Assembly: GCF_015352955.1 (NCBI RefSeq)
Contig: NZ_JACYOX010000002.1
Coordinates: 186,001 to 250,000, forward strand
Direction of reading: 5' to 3'
Source of the DNA: Noviherbaspirillum soli
GTDB taxonomy: Bacteria > Pseudomonadota > Gammaproteobacteria > Burkholderiales > Burkholderiaceae_D
Length of the DNA stretch: 64,000 nt
In this document: piece by piece, positions 25,953 through 35,344 of the stretch
How the letters are laid out: every line of letters begins with the position of its first letter
How positions within the stretch are numbered: position 1 is the first letter of the stretch
Notes under the pieces: model-generated
Database searches by the model: none
Told to the model about the DNA's origin: nothing
The model's input: the letters and a program-made list of their open reading frames with translations, nothing else
Made by a program: the position numbers and the translations under genes

Positions 25953-25980
25953 GCAAGCGGGCGGCATGCCGCCCGCTTGC
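25953..25980. terminator. 28-bp perfect palindrome, possible accBC terminator
   Basis: The 14 bases at 25953-25966 are the exact reverse complement of 25967-25980. It lies just downstream of accC (43 bases after its stop). Read on the minus strand no long T-run follows, so it may act as a weak terminator, an mRNA-stabilising hairpin, or a protein site. Confidence 0.5.
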
Positions 25981-26022
25981 AAAAGCCCGGTAGCCGGCGC
26001 CTGCCGGCCCTGCACCATCCGA

Positions 26023-27390
26023 TCAGGCCGCTTCCTTGGGCAAGTCCGGCTTGGTCGCCAGCTTGTGCTCCAGGTAATGGATATTGGTGCCACCTTCGAT
26101 GAAGCGCGCATCCACCATCAGTTCGCGGTGCAGCGGGATATTGGTCAGGATGCCTTCCACCACCATTTCCGACAGCGCGATCTGCATGCGGCGGATCGCC
26201 TGCTCGCGGGTGGCGCCGTAGGCGATCACCTTGCCCACCATGGAGTCGTAATGCGGCGGCACGTAATAGCCGGCATACGCATGGGAGTCGACCCGGATGC
26301 CGGGGCCGCCGGGCGGATGCCAGGATGTGATGCGCCCTGGCGATGGCGTGAACTTGAACGGGTCCTCGGCATTGATGCGGCACTCGATCGCATGGCCCTT
26401 GAGCTCGACATCGCGCTGGCGGAAACGCAGCTTCTCGCCGGCGGCGATGCGGATCTGTTCCTGCACCAGGTCGATGCCGGTGATCATCTCGGTCACCGGA
26501 TGCTCGACCTGGATGCGGGTGTTCATCTCGATGAAGTAGAACTCGCCGTTCTCGTACAGGAACTCGAAGGTGCCGGCGCCGCGATAGCCGATGCGGCGGC
26601 AGGCTTCGGCGCAGCGGTCGCCGATCTTCTCGATCAGCTTCCTGGGAATGCCGACCGCCGGCGCTTCCTCGATCACCTTCTGGTGGCGGCGCTGCATCGA
26701 GCAGTCGCGCTCGCCCAGCCAGACCGCGTTCTTGAATTCATCGGCCAGCACCTGGATTTCCACGTGGCGCGGATTTTCCAGGTACTTCTCCATATAGACT
26801 TCCGGGTTGCCGAATGCGGTGCCGGCCTCGGTGCGGGTCATCGTCACCGCCGACAGCAGCGCCGCCTCGGTATGCACCACGCGCATGCCGCGTCCGCCGC
26901 CGCCGCCGGCCGCCTTGATGATGACCGGATAACCGACCTTCCGGGCGATGCGGACGATTTCCTTCGGGTCCTCCGGCAAGGCGCCGTCCGAGCCGGGCAC
27001 GCAGGGCACGCCGGCCTTGATCATGGCCTGCTTGGCGGACACCTTGTCGCCCATCAGGCGGATCGCGTCCGAGCGGGGGCCGATGAAGACGAAGCCGGAT
27101 TGCTCCACGCGCTCGGCGAAATCGGCATTCTCGGACAGGAAGCCGTAGCCGGGATGGATGGCCTCGGCATCGGTCACTTCAGCAGCGCTGATAATGGCCG
27201 GCATGCTCAGGTAGCTCAGGGAAGAGGCGGCCGGGCCGATGCAGACCGATTCATCGGCCAGTTTCACGTACTTGGCTTCGCGGTCCGCTTCCGAGTGGAC
27301 GACCACGGTCTTGATGCCCATCTCGCGGCAGGCGCGCTGTATGCGCAGCGCAATTTCACCGCGGTTGGCAATGAGGATTTTTTCAAACAT
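26023..27390 (-). CDS. accC: Acetyl-CoA carboxylase, biotin carboxylase subunit
   Basis: This 455-residue protein carries out ATP-dependent carboxylation of biotin on AccB, the first step of fatty acid synthesis. It starts [17 protein letters not shown], has the glycine-rich ATP loop [14 protein letters not shown] (about 159-172), [14 protein letters not shown], the metal-binding [18 protein letters not shown] (about 288-305) and [12 protein letters not shown] near the end. All are standard for AccC. It follows accB by 87 bases on the same strand. The accA and accD genes are elsewhere, as usual. Confidence 0.97.
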   Translation of the reverse strand: MFEKILIANRGEIALRIQRACREMGIKTVVVHSEADREAKYVKLADESVCIGPAASSLSYLSMPAIISAAEVTDAEAIHPGYGFLSENADFAERVEQSGFVFIGPRSDAIRLMGDKVSAKQAMIKAGVPCVPGSDGALPEDPKEIVRIARKVGYPVIIKAAGGGGGRGMRVVHTEAALLSAVTMTRTEAGTAFGNPEVYMEKYLENPRHVEIQVLADEFKNAVWLGERDCSMQRRHQKVIEEAPAVGIPRKLIEKIGDRCAEACRRIGYRGAGTFEFLYENGEFYFIEMNTRIQVEHPVTEMITGIDLVQEQIRIAAGEKLRFRQRDVELKGHAIECRINAEDPFKFTPSPGRITSWHPPGGPGIRVDSHAYAGYYVPPHYDSMVGKVIAYGATREQAIRRMQIALSEMVVEGILTNIPLHRELMVDARFIEGGTNIHYLEHKLATKPDLPKEAA

Positions 27391-27477
27391 GGTTGGGGAG
27401 TGTCAGGGTGTCGGCGTTAAGGGGAGGAACAGGACAGGCATGACCGCGGCGGCCGGGCCGCCGCAGGCCGCTTCCTG

Positions 27478-27933
27478 TTAGCCGATGATGAACAGCGGCT
27501 GGCCGAACTCGACTGGCTGGCCGTTCTCGACCAGGATTTGCTGGATCACGCCGGAGGCATCGGCATCGATCTCGTTCAACAGCTTCATTGCCTCGATGAT
27601 GCACAGGGTGTCGCCTTCCTTGACGGTGGCGCCGACATCGACGAACGGCGCCGATCCGGGCGAGGCGGCGCGATAGAAGGTGCCAACCATCGGCGACTTC
27701 ACCACATGGCCCGTGGGGGCGGCATCGATGGCCGCGGAAGCAGCCGGCGCCGGCGCGGCGCTCTGGGCCGGCTGCTGCGCCATGGCCTGCGGCTGCATCA
27801 TCACCAGCTGGTTGTGCGGAGTGGCCGAGGATTTGACGATGCGGACCTTGCTTTCGCCTTCAGTCACTTCAAGCTCGGCGATGTCTGATTCTGCGACCAG
27901 GTCGATCAAGGTCTTCAGTTTACGTAAATCCAT
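27478..27933 (-). CDS. accB: Acetyl-CoA carboxylase, biotin carboxyl carrier protein
   Basis: This 151-residue protein has the usual three parts: an N-terminal region ([23 protein letters not shown]), a flexible Ala/Pro/Gln linker (about 45-75), and the biotinyl domain with [13 protein letters not shown] and the biotin attachment motif EAMKL, Lys117. It shuttles carboxylated biotin between AccC and AccAD. In its leader, ATCGGCA (27963-27969) pairs with TGCCGAT (27977-27983). It lies 69 bases after aroQ, probably in one operon. Confidence 0.97.
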   Translation of the reverse strand: MDLRKLKTLIDLVAESDIAELEVTEGESKVRIVKSSATPHNQLVMMQPQAMAQQPAQSAAPAPAASAAIDAAPTGHVVKSPMVGTFYRAASPGSAPFVDVGATVKEGDTLCIIEAMKLLNEIDADASGVIQQILVENGQPVEFGQPLFIIG

Positions 27934-28002
27934 GGGAACCCCTCAAAATATTCGTAGTAGTAATCGGCAGGAAACTTGCCGATCGATTGCAATTATTGTG
28001 AT

Positions 28003-28440
28003 TTACAGCTTTTTGAGCGCGAAATCGATCGCAGCACGGTAACCTTCGACCCCCAGGCCGCAGATCACGCCGACGGCGATATCGGAGAGAAACGATTTGT
28101 GGCGGAATGGTTCACGCTTGTGGATGTTGGAGATATGAATTTCCACGAACGGAATGGCGACGCCCGCCAGCGCATCGCGCAAGGCAACGCTGGTATGCGT
28201 CAGTCCACCGGGATTGATGATGATGGCGTCGACCTTTTCCAGGCGTGCCGCCTGGATCCGGTCGATCAATGCACCTTCGTGATTGCTCTGGAATGTCGCG
28301 ATGACGGCATCGGCGGCGCCTGCCTGTGCCTTTGCTGCCTGTTCAACGTCCGCCAAGGTGGTCGATCCATACACTTCCGGCTCACGGGTTCCCAGCAGAT
28401 TCAGGTTGGGACCGTTGAGCAAGAGTAGATTTTTTGCCAT
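28003..28440 (-). CDS. aroQ: Type II 3-dehydroquinate dehydratase
   Basis: This enzyme dehydrates 3-dehydroquinate to 3-dehydroshikimate in the shikimate pathway. The 145-residue length and motifs fit: [21 protein letters not shown] (catalytic Tyr near residue 24, Arg19), [17 protein letters not shown], and [18 protein letters not shown]. The ATG at 28440 is chosen; a TTG five codons upstream is possible, and neither has a strong Shine-Dalgarno. It is followed by accB and preceded by the TlpA-like gene. A second shikimate gene, aroE, is at 35344. Confidence 0.96.
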   Translation of the reverse strand: MAKNLLLLNGPNLNLLGTREPEVYGSTTLADVEQAAKAQAGAADAVIATFQSNHEGALIDRIQAARLEKVDAIIINPGGLTHTSVALRDALAGVAIPFVEIHISNIHKREPFRHKSFLSDIAVGVICGLGVEGYRAAIDFALKKL

Positions 28441-28522
28441 CGAGGTGGATTCCAATTGACGAAGTTGGCGGCATTTTGCCGGTAAATCCTGAAGATTGGC
28501 AAGGAAAATGCGCCAAACCTGC

Positions 28523-29044
28523 TTACAAGGCGTTCAGATCGCGTCGCAGCTCATCCATTTTCAGCCGCCCGAGATAGGTCTTTTTGACCTTGCCCGATGC
28601 ATCCAGCAGTACGGTAAACGGCAGGCCGCCGGCCTGATTGCCCAACTGTCGCGACAGTTCGGAGCCGTCGATGCCGGCAACATAAAGCGGGTAGGCAATC
28701 TGGTATTTCTCGGCAAATGCATTGATGCTGGCTGGATTATCGATGCCGATGCCGAGAATCTGGATGTTTTTGGGCTCAATCTCCTTTTGCAGCGCGGTCA
28801 GCTCCGGCATTTCCTCGACACAGGGCGCGCACCAGGTTGCCCAGAAATTCAGCACCAGCGGCTGGCCTCTCCACTTGGCCATCGCCACGTTGTCGCCCCT
28901 GGCGTCAGGCAGCGTGCGGCTGTAAAAGCTGGCGCTGGCTTCGGGCTGCGCCGGCTGGGCGGCGAAACGCTTGCTGCCGAACCAGGCGCCGGCCAGGCTA
29001 AACACGAGTGCAACGATCAGAAACGGCAGGACGCCCCGCCTCAT
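28523..29044 (-). CDS. TlpA/ResA-type thiol-disulfide oxidoreductase
   Basis: This 173-residue protein has an N-terminal membrane anchor (about residues 5-24, [18 protein letters not shown]) and a periplasmic thioredoxin domain with the active site WATWCAPC (Cys72, Cys75) and the cis-proline loop [10 protein letters not shown]. It reduces or exchanges disulfides in the periplasm, possibly for cytochrome c maturation. Its ATG overlaps the end of the upstream hypothetical gene by four bases (ATGA type), so the two are coupled. aroQ follows after 82 bases. Confidence 0.92.
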   Translation of the reverse strand: MRRGVLPFLIVALVFSLAGAWFGSKRFAAQPAQPEASASFYSRTLPDARGDNVAMAKWRGQPLVLNFWATWCAPCVEEMPELTALQKEIEPKNIQILGIGIDNPASINAFAEKYQIAYPLYVAGIDGSELSRQLGNQAGGLPFTVLLDASGKVKKTYLGRLKMDELRRDLNAL

Positions 29045-29652
29045 TTGGCTTCTTTCTCGATCAACGCGCGAACGGCGTCGATATTGGCCCGTTCCGGGCG
29101 TTCCGGGTCTGCCGGCTTGCGCGCGGCGCGCAGGTCGTTGTAGTCATACAGCGCCAGGTGAACGCCGTCATTGCCGCGCAGGAAGGACAATGTTTCGACC
29201 GGGTCGCCGCGCTTGTGGAAATGCGGCGATTCCGACACGTCGAACTGGATGTTACGGTTCATCAGGAACACGGCGACATCCTTGGTGTTTTCCACGAACA
29301 GCTGGAGGTGGATATCCGACTGGTCGCCGGCAGTTCCGTTCAGCACCGCGCCGGTCAGGTAAGGGGAAAACTCGGCAAGTTCGGTCATCAATTGCAAGGC
29401 CAGCTTGCGCAGGTGCAGCAGACGAGCAGGCTGGGTGGCGGAAAAAAACAAGTCGTTATAAATCCGCACTTCATCCTCTATTTGTGCATTGTCGGGCAGA
29501 ATATCGCCCCTGACCTTGACGTCGCCCAGGATCTGCCGGGCGGCGCGCCGCTTGGCGGTGCCATAGTCAGCGCCGTCTTCCGCGATCATGCGGGCCGCCG
29601 CTGCCGCGATTTCGGCGCGCAATAATTCGGTTTCCGTGGGGTGGCTACTCAT
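29041..29652 (-). CDS. Conserved hypothetical protein, possible nucleotidyltransferase-like fold
   Basis: This 203-residue soluble protein has a helical N-terminal half (RRAARQILGDVKVRGDILPDN) and a central segment AVLNGTAGDQSDIHLQLFVEN. That segment has the shape of a nucleotidyltransferase G-(S/T)-x-D-x-D strand-turn, but the acidic residues are only partly present, so activity is uncertain. A tail with VALYDYNDL-like aromatic residues follows. It is divergent from mpl, with 78 bases between starts, and coupled to the TlpA-like gene. This neighbourhood is widely conserved in betaproteobacteria, but I know of no assigned function. Confidence 0.7.
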   Translation of the reverse strand: MSSHPTETELLRAEIAAAAARMIAEDGADYGTAKRRAARQILGDVKVRGDILPDNAQIEDEVRIYNDLFFSATQPARLLHLRKLALQLMTELAEFSPYLTGAVLNGTAGDQSDIHLQLFVENTKDVAVFLMNRNIQFDVSESPHFHKRGDPVETLSFLRGNDGVHLALYDYNDLRAARKPADPERPERANIDAVRALIEKEAK

Positions 29653-29730
29653 GGTTTTCGGTATGTGGCGAGACGGGCCTGGTGCGGCGGGTCGGGTAGA
29701 ATCCCGGTTAATTCAATCCGAAATTGTACA

Positions 29731-31119
29731 ATGCATATACATATCCTTGGCATTTGCGGCACGTTCATGGGCGGCCTGGCCGTGCTGGCACGCCAGGCGG
29801 GCCACAAGGTCACCGGCTGCGACGCCAATGTCTATCCGCCGATGAGCACCCAGCTGGAACAGCAGGGCATTGCGCTGATCGAAGGCTTCGGCGCCGAGCA
29901 GATCGCGCTGCAGCCCGACCTGTACGTGATCGGCAACGTGGTGTCGCGCGGCAATCCGCTGATGGAAGAGATCCTGAACCGCGGCCTGCCCTACACCTCC
30001 GGCCCGCAGTGGATAGGCGAGCATATCCTGCGCCATCGCTGGGTACTGGCTGTGGCCGGCACCCACGGCAAGACCACCACGTCCTCGATGCTGGCCTGGA
30101 TACTGGAAGACGCCGGCTATGCGCCGGGTTTCCTGATCGGCGGCGTGCCGATGAACTTCGGCATCTCGGCGCGGCTGGGCGGCGAGGGCAGGGACGGGGA
30201 GTCCGCCTTCTTCGTCATCGAAGCCGATGAATACGACACCGCCTTCTTCGACAAGCGCAGCAAGTTCGTGCACTACCATGCGCGCACCGCGATATTGAAC
30301 AACCTGGAATACGATCACGCCGACATCTTCCCCGACCTGGCCGCCATCGAGACCCAGTTCCATCACCTGGTGCGCATCGTGCCGGGCGTGGGCCGGCTGG
30401 TGGTCAATGCGCGCGAACCGGCGCTGCAGCGGGTGCTGGCGCGCGGCTGCTGGAGCGACAGGGAGCTGTTCGGCGCGCGCGACGCTTCCGGCTGGAGCCT
30501 GCATGAGCATCATGACGGCAGCTTTGACGTCTTCCTCGACGGCGAGCCGCAGGGCACGGTGCAATGGAAGCTGTCGGGCGAGCACAACCGCCTGAACGCG
30601 CTGGCGGCGATTGCCGCGGCGCGCCATGTCGGCGTGCCGCCCGCGCAGGCGATCGCCGCGCTCGGCAACTTCGAGAGCGTGCGGCGGCGCATGGAAGTGC
30701 GCGGCGTGGCCAACGAGGTCACCGTCTACGACGACTTCGCCCATCATCCGACCGCGATCGCCACCACCGTGGCCGGCCTTCGCAAGCAGGCCGGCGGCAA
30801 TGCCCGCATCCTGGCGGTGCTGGAGCCGCGTTCCAACACCATGAAGCTGGGCGCGATGAAGGATGCGCTGCCCGACAGCCTGGCCGAAGCCGACCTGGTG
30901 TATGGCTATGGCGCTGCCAGCGGCAAGGATGCGCTGGGCTGGAGCCTGGCGGATGCGCTGGCGCCGCTGGGCGCGCGGGCGCAAGCGTTCAACGACATCG
31001 ACGCGCTGGTGACCGCGGTCGCGCGCGACGCCCGTCCGGGCGACCAGGTGCTCGCAATGAGCAATGGCGGCTTCGGCGGCGTTCACCAGAAGCTGCTCGA
31101 CGCGCTGGCGCGGCGCTGA
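29731..31119 (+). CDS. mpl: UDP-N-acetylmuramate:L-alanyl-gamma-D-glutamyl-meso-diaminopimelate ligase
   Basis: This enzyme recycles murein tripeptide by ligating it to UDP-MurNAc. The 462-residue protein starts MHIHILGICGTFMGGLAVLA, the Mpl-specific opening, has the ATP loop AGTHGKTTTSS (109-119), the central-domain motif VIEADEYDTAFFDKRSKF, SGEHNRLNALAAIAAA, and VYDDFAHHPTAI in the C-terminal domain. These separate it from MurC. The start at 29731 is the conserved one; it has only a weak ribosome-binding site. A TAGAAT at 29697-29702 is a possible -10 element. Confidence 0.96.
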   Translation: MHIHILGICGTFMGGLAVLARQAGHKVTGCDANVYPPMSTQLEQQGIALIEGFGAEQIALQPDLYVIGNVVSRGNPLMEEILNRGLPYTSGPQWIGEHILRHRWVLAVAGTHGKTTTSSMLAWILEDAGYAPGFLIGGVPMNFGISARLGGEGRDGESAFFVIEADEYDTAFFDKRSKFVHYHARTAILNNLEYDHADIFPDLAAIETQFHHLVRIVPGVGRLVVNAREPALQRVLARGCWSDRELFGARDASGWSLHEHHDGSFDVFLDGEPQGTVQWKLSGEHNRLNALAAIAAARHVGVPPAQAIAALGNFESVRRRMEVRGVANEVTVYDDFAHHPTAIATTVAGLRKQAGGNARILAVLEPRSNTMKLGAMKDALPDSLAEADLVYGYGAASGKDALGWSLADALAPLGARAQAFNDIDALVTAVARDARPGDQVLAMSNGGFGGVHQKLLDALARR

Positions 31120-31134
31120 GAAGTACATCATTCC

Positions 31135-31716
31135 ATGATCGTCTACCTGCACGGATTCCGCTCCTCGCCGCAGTCCTTCAAGGCGCGCCTGCTGGACCGG
31201 AAGCTGCACGCGCTGGGCCGCGGCACGGAATATATGTGCCCGCAATTGCCCGCGTCTCCGACTGGGGCGATTGCGCTGGTGCAGTCGCTGATTGCCGGCC
31301 AGGCGCCGCATGATCTGACCCTGATCGGCTCGTCGCTGGGCGGCTACTACGCGACCTGGCTGGCCGAGCAGACCGGCTGCCGCGCGGTGCTGCTGAACCC
31401 GGCGGTGTCGGCGCCGGGCGACCTGGAAAAGTATGTTGGCGTCACCACCGGCTGGCATGACGGCCAGCCTTTCGAGTTCAAGCGGGAATACATCGCCGAG
31501 CTGCAGGCGCTGGCGGTGCCGCAAATCAGCCAGCCGGAGCGCTACTTCCTGGTCGCCGCCACCGGCGACGAAGTGCTGGACTGGCGCGACATGACCCGTC
31601 ACTATGCCGGCGCGCGGCAGCTGGTGATACAGGGCAGCGACCACGGCCTGTCGGGCTTTGCCGACCAGATCGACGCGGTGCTGGCATTCTGCGATGGCGC
31701 GGAGCCGTCGGCGTGA
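31135..31716 (+). CDS. YqiA/YcfP-type alpha/beta-fold esterase
   Basis: This 193-residue protein has IVYLHGFRSSPQS at the start (oxyanion region), the nucleophile elbow GSSLGGYYA (about 65-73), GDEVLDW (acid) and GSDHGLSGF (His near residue 171). This is the small esterase family UPF0227/YqiA. The substrate is unknown; short-chain acyl esters are typical in vitro. It lies 15 bases after mpl and its stop overlaps the GTG start of ubiC by four bases, so it belongs to the mpl operon. Confidence 0.9.
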   Translation: MIVYLHGFRSSPQSFKARLLDRKLHALGRGTEYMCPQLPASPTGAIALVQSLIAGQAPHDLTLIGSSLGGYYATWLAEQTGCRAVLLNPAVSAPGDLEKYVGVTTGWHDGQPFEFKREYIAELQALAVPQISQPERYFLVAATGDEVLDWRDMTRHYAGARQLVIQGSDHGLSGFADQIDAVLAFCDGAEPSA

Positions 31717-32255
31717 ACCGCTGGCTCGCCCATCTGCCGCCGGGCAGCGCGCCGCCGTCGCTGCGGCCCTGGCTGCTCGAACCCGGCTCCCTGACCGCCA
31801 GGCTGCAAGCGCATTGCATGCAGTTTGAAGTCAGGCTGCTGCGGCAGTCGCATGGCGTATGCCAGCCCGACCAGGCCGGCATGATCGGGCTGGCGCGCAC
31901 GGCCCGGGTGCGCGAGCGTGAAGTGCTGCTGTGCTGCGATGGCGAACCGGTGGTGTATGCCCATACCGTGACGCCGCTGTCGTGCGCTGCCGACTGGCCC
32001 TTCTTCCAGCGACTGGGCCATCGTTCGCTCGGCACGGCGCTGTTTTCCGATCCCCTGATTGCGCGCGGCTGCCTGCAGCATGCGCGCCTCTCTGCGCGCC
32101 ACGCACTGGCGCGCCGTGCCGCCGCCGCGGCGCCCGCGTGCAGGGACCAGCGGGTGCTCCATGCCCGCCGCTGTCTCTACCGACGGCACCGCGGGCTGCT
32201 GCTCGTGACTGAATTATTTCTGCCGACACTGGCACGACTGGCGCCGCGGCGCTGA
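31713..32255 (+). CDS. ubiC: Chorismate lyase (ubiquinone biosynthesis)
   Basis: This enzyme converts chorismate to 4-hydroxybenzoate and pyruvate, the first step of ubiquinone synthesis. The 180-residue protein has the family motifs GMIGLARTARVREREVLLCCDGEPVVYAHT (substrate-binding Arg and the central sheet), RSLGTALFSDP, and LLVTELFLP with the conserved Glu near residue 167. The N-terminal part is short, as in betaproteobacterial UbiC. The GTG start overlaps the upstream esterase gene (GTGA). Many Ala/Arg residues between 110 and 145 are unusual but do not break the fold motifs. Confidence 0.9.
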   Translation: MNRWLAHLPPGSAPPSLRPWLLEPGSLTARLQAHCMQFEVRLLRQSHGVCQPDQAGMIGLARTARVREREVLLCCDGEPVVYAHTVTPLSCAADWPFFQRLGHRSLGTALFSDPLIARGCLQHARLSARHALARRAAAAAPACRDQRVLHARRCLYRRHRGLLLVTELFLPTLARLAPRR

Positions 32256-32288
32256 TTCCCTTACCCGATACAAAACAGGCAGTGACTG

Positions 32289-34355
32289 ATGAACTTATTT
32301 TTTGAAGAGTCCGGCGATTTCAAGGCCGGCGCGGTGTTATCCCAGCAGGGCGAGGCCTATCAGGTCGAACTGCCGACGGGCAAGCGGACCAAGGTCAGGG
32401 CGCGCGACGTGCTGCTGCAGTTCGCCGCGCCGGAACCGGCCGCCATGCTGGCCGACGCCCAGCGCATCGCCGATGAAGTCGACCTCGACTTCCTGTGGGA
32501 AGTGGCGGGCCAGGAAGAATTCGGTTTCGCCGAGCTGGGAGAGGAATATTTCGGTCACGCGCCGCAGGCGCATGAGGCGGCCGGCCTGGTGCTGAAGCTG
32601 CATTCGGCGCCGATCTACTTTCATCGCAAGGGCCGCGGCCGTTACAAGGCGGCGCCAGAGGCGACCCTGAAGGCGGCGTTGGCCGGCCTGGAAAAGAAGC
32701 GCCAGCAGCAGCTGGTGCAGGCGGGTTATGTCGAGGAACTGAAGGCCGGCCGCTTGCCGGAGGCGATGAGGCCGATCACCACCCAGCTCCTGTTCAAGCC
32801 GGACAAGAACAGCATCGAATACAAGGCGCTGGACGCCGCCGCGGCCGAGCTGCAGACCACGCCGCAGCGGCTGATGCTGTCGGTCGGCGCGATCGCCTCG
32901 CCCAAGGAACTGCATTTCACCCGCTTCCTGCTGGAGAATTTCCCCAAGGGCACCGGCTTTCCGCCAGTGTCGATTCCGTCGCGGCCATCGCTGCCGGTGG
33001 CGGACGTGCAGGCATTTTCGATCGACGATGTCACGACCACCGAAATCGACGATGCCATTTCCGTCACCCGCCTGGACGGCGGCAAGGTTCGCATCGGCAT
33101 CCATATCGCGGCGCCGGGCCTGGGCATTTCCCGCAACGACGCCATCGATGCCATCGCCCGCCAGCGCATGTCCACCGTCTATATGCCGGGTGACAAGATC
33201 ACGATGCTGCCGGACGAGCTGGTGGAATCCTTCACGCTGGCCGAAGGCCAGACCTGCCCGGCGCTGTCGCTCTACCTGACGCTCGACACTGCTGACTGGA
33301 GCGTGGTCGCCAGCGAGACCCGCAGCGAGGCGGTGCCGATCGCTGCCAACCTGCGCCACAACGACCTCGATGAACTGGTCACCGAGGACAACCTGGCACA
33401 GGGCGCCGGCGACTATCCCTACAAGGAAGAGATCGCCCTGCTGTGGCAATGGGCGCAGGTGCTGGAACAGGGCCGGCAGGTCAAGCGCGAGTCGTTCGGC
33501 CTCAAGCCCGAGCAGAACAACCGCGTCGACTTCAATTTCTATGTCGAGGACGACATCGTCACCATCAGCCGCAGGAAGCGCGGCGCGCCGCTCGACAAGA
33601 TCGTCGCCGAGCTGATGATCCTGGCCAACAGCACCTGGGGCAAGCTGATGCACGACCATGGCGTTCCCGGCATCTACCGGGCGCAGGGCGGCGGCAGCGG
33701 CGGCTGGGCCGCGCGCATGCAGGTGCGCATGGTCACCCACGCGGCGCCGCACCAGGGCCTGGGCGTGGACCAGTATGCATGGAGCACCTCGCCGCTGCGC
33801 CGCTATACCGACCTGGTCAACCAGTGGCAGATCATGGCCTGCGTGCAGCACGGCGTGACCGCGCCGCTGGCCGCGCCGTTCAAGCCCAAGGATGCCGACC
33901 TGTTCGCCATCGTCTCCGCCTTCGACGCCGCCTATGCCGCCTATGCCGAGTTCCAGTCCTCGATGGAACGCTACTGGTGCCTGCGCTGGCTGGCGCAGGA
34001 GCAGGCGCGCCAGGTGGAAGCCGTGGTGCTGAAGGACGAGATCGTGCGCCTGATCGACATTCCGCTGGTGCTGAAGCTGTCCGGCATGGCGCAGCTGGCG
34101 CGCGGCACCCAGGTCAAGCTGGACCTGCTGCGCTGGGACGAGGTCGACCTGTCGGTCGAGGCGCGTCTGCTGGAGGTCGAAGCCGGGCCGGGCGACGACA
34201 CCCTGGCTGAAGTCGAGGATGCGCTGGCCGACGAGGCGGAACTGGCGGCCGGCATGCCGCCGCTGGAAGCCGATCCGGCGCAGCAGACCGAGGCCGCGGA
34301 ATCGGTGGAAGCGGGCGCGAGCGCCGGCGCCGATGAGGCGCCGCCTGTTGCGTGA
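32289..34355 (+). CDS. RNB-domain 3'-5' exoribonuclease (RNase II/R-like)
   Basis: This 688-residue protein has an N-terminal region (1-230) unlike the cold-shock domains of classical RNase II, then an RNB catalytic domain starting at FSIDDVTTTEIDDAISV (about 240-256). The metal-binding Asp residues are kept except the second, which is Glu, as in organelle/cyanobacterial-type members. Further signatures are HAAPHQGLGVDQYAWSTSPLRRYTDLVNQ (about 484-512). After a short S1-like region the tail (about 630-688) is acidic and Glu/Ala-rich. It likely degrades single-stranded RNA. It begins 33 bases after ubiC. Confidence 0.88.
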   Translation: MNLFFEESGDFKAGAVLSQQGEAYQVELPTGKRTKVRARDVLLQFAAPEPAAMLADAQRIADEVDLDFLWEVAGQEEFGFAELGEEYFGHAPQAHEAAGLVLKLHSAPIYFHRKGRGRYKAAPEATLKAALAGLEKKRQQQLVQAGYVEELKAGRLPEAMRPITTQLLFKPDKNSIEYKALDAAAAELQTTPQRLMLSVGAIASPKELHFTRFLLENFPKGTGFPPVSIPSRPSLPVADVQAFSIDDVTTTEIDDAISVTRLDGGKVRIGIHIAAPGLGISRNDAIDAIARQRMSTVYMPGDKITMLPDELVESFTLAEGQTCPALSLYLTLDTADWSVVASETRSEAVPIAANLRHNDLDELVTEDNLAQGAGDYPYKEEIALLWQWAQVLEQGRQVKRESFGLKPEQNNRVDFNFYVEDDIVTISRRKRGAPLDKIVAELMILANSTWGKLMHDHGVPGIYRAQGGGSGGWAARMQVRMVTHAAPHQGLGVDQYAWSTSPLRRYTDLVNQWQIMACVQHGVTAPLAAPFKPKDADLFAIVSAFDAAYAAYAEFQSSMERYWCLRWLAQEQARQVEAVVLKDEIVRLIDIPLVLKLSGMAQLARGTQVKLDLLRWDEVDLSVEARLLEVEAGPGDDTLAEVEDALADEAELAAGMPPLEADPAQQTEAAESVEAGASAGADEAPPVA

Positions 34356-34450
34356 AACCGGCGGCAACGTGGCCGGCCGGCAAATCCCGGCCGCCCGTTT
34401 TGCCCTTTGGCGTAAAATCGACGTCCCGATGAAATCTGACTAAGCTGCGC

Positions 34451-35344
34451 GTGAAGCATTTTCTACAAGACCGCACCCTGGTGATCGCGGTCGTCATTTC
34501 CCTGCTGGTGCATGCCCTGCTGCTGGCCGTGCGCTTCGCCGCGCCCGAGCCGGTGCGCTTCAAGCCGGTCGACCCCGGCCTCGAAGTCATCCTGGTCAAT
34601 GCCCGGCACGAGAAGAAGCCCGTGAAGGCCGAGGCGCTGGCCCAGGCCAATCTGGACGGCGGCGGCAATGCCGATGCCGGCCGCGCCAAGTCGCCGCTGC
34701 CCAACCTGAAGAAGAGCGAGGACGGCGACAACATCAAGGCGGCGCGGCGGCGCGTGGCCGAGCTGGAAGAGCAGCAGAAGATCCTGGCGCAGAACGCGAA
34801 ACAGACCCGCACCAAGGCGCCCAAGACCACGCCGCAGGACACGCCCAGCGCGGCGCCGCCGACGCCGGCCGCGCCCGACGACAATGAAAATGCCCGTGCG
34901 CTGGCACGGGCCGAGGCCGAGATCAACCGCCAGATCGAGGACTACAACAAGCGGCCGCGCAAGACCCAGATCACGCCGAGCACCCGCGAGGTGGGCTATG
35001 CGATGTATTACAGCCAGCTGCAAAAACGCATCGAGAACATCGGCACCCTGAACTTTCCGCAGCAGAACGGCAAGAAACTGTACGGCGAACTGGTGGTGTA
35101 CATACCGGTGTTCCAGGACGGCACCATCTATGACAGGGAAGGCGGCCCGCGCGTGGAGCGCTCCTCCGGCAATCCGGCGCTGGACGAGGCGGCCTTGCGC
35201 ATCGTGCGCCGCGCCGCGCCCTTCGGCCGATTCCCCGACAATATGCGCACCAGCGGCAAGGACGATGTGTGGGAAATCATCACCCGCTTCAAGTTCACCC
35301 GCGACGATGCGGTGCAGACCGAACTGCGTGGAGGAAGCAGCTGA
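34451..35344 (+). CDS. TonB/TolA-like energy transducer
   Basis: The GTG start at 34451 has no strong Shine-Dalgarno but gives the right topology: a short cytoplasmic stretch, one membrane helix at about residues 11-28 ([18 protein letters not shown]), a long Lys/Ala/Pro-rich periplasmic linker (60-160, including a helical [15 protein letters not shown] segment), and a C-terminal TonB domain (about 200-290). The linker's charged coiled character resembles TolA. Such proteins deliver proton-motive-force energy to outer membrane receptors. No exbBD genes are nearby. Its stop overlaps the aroE start by one base (TGATG). Confidence 0.85.
   Translation: MKHFLQDRTLVIAVVISLLVHALLLAVRFAAPEPVRFKPVDPGLEVILVNARHEKKPVKAEALAQANLDGGGNADAGRAKSPLPNLKKSEDGDNIKAARRRVAELEEQQKILAQNAKQTRTKAPKTTPQDTPSAAPPTPAAPDDNENARALARAEAEINRQIEDYNKRPRKTQITPSTREVGYAMYYSQLQKRIENIGTLNFPQQNGKKLYGELVVYIPVFQDGTIYDREGGPRVERSSGNPALDEAALRIVRRAAPFGRFPDNMRTSGKDDVWEIITRFKFTRDDAVQTELRGGSS

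Noticed and set aside
29713-31644. A 643-codon minus-strand open frame opposite mpl and the esterase gene
   Set aside because: Antisense to two recognised genes, with no family signature.
32337-34367. A 676-codon minus-strand open frame opposite the RNB nuclease gene
   Set aside because: Composition is typical of antisense frames in high-GC DNA; no motif or ribosome-binding site supports it.
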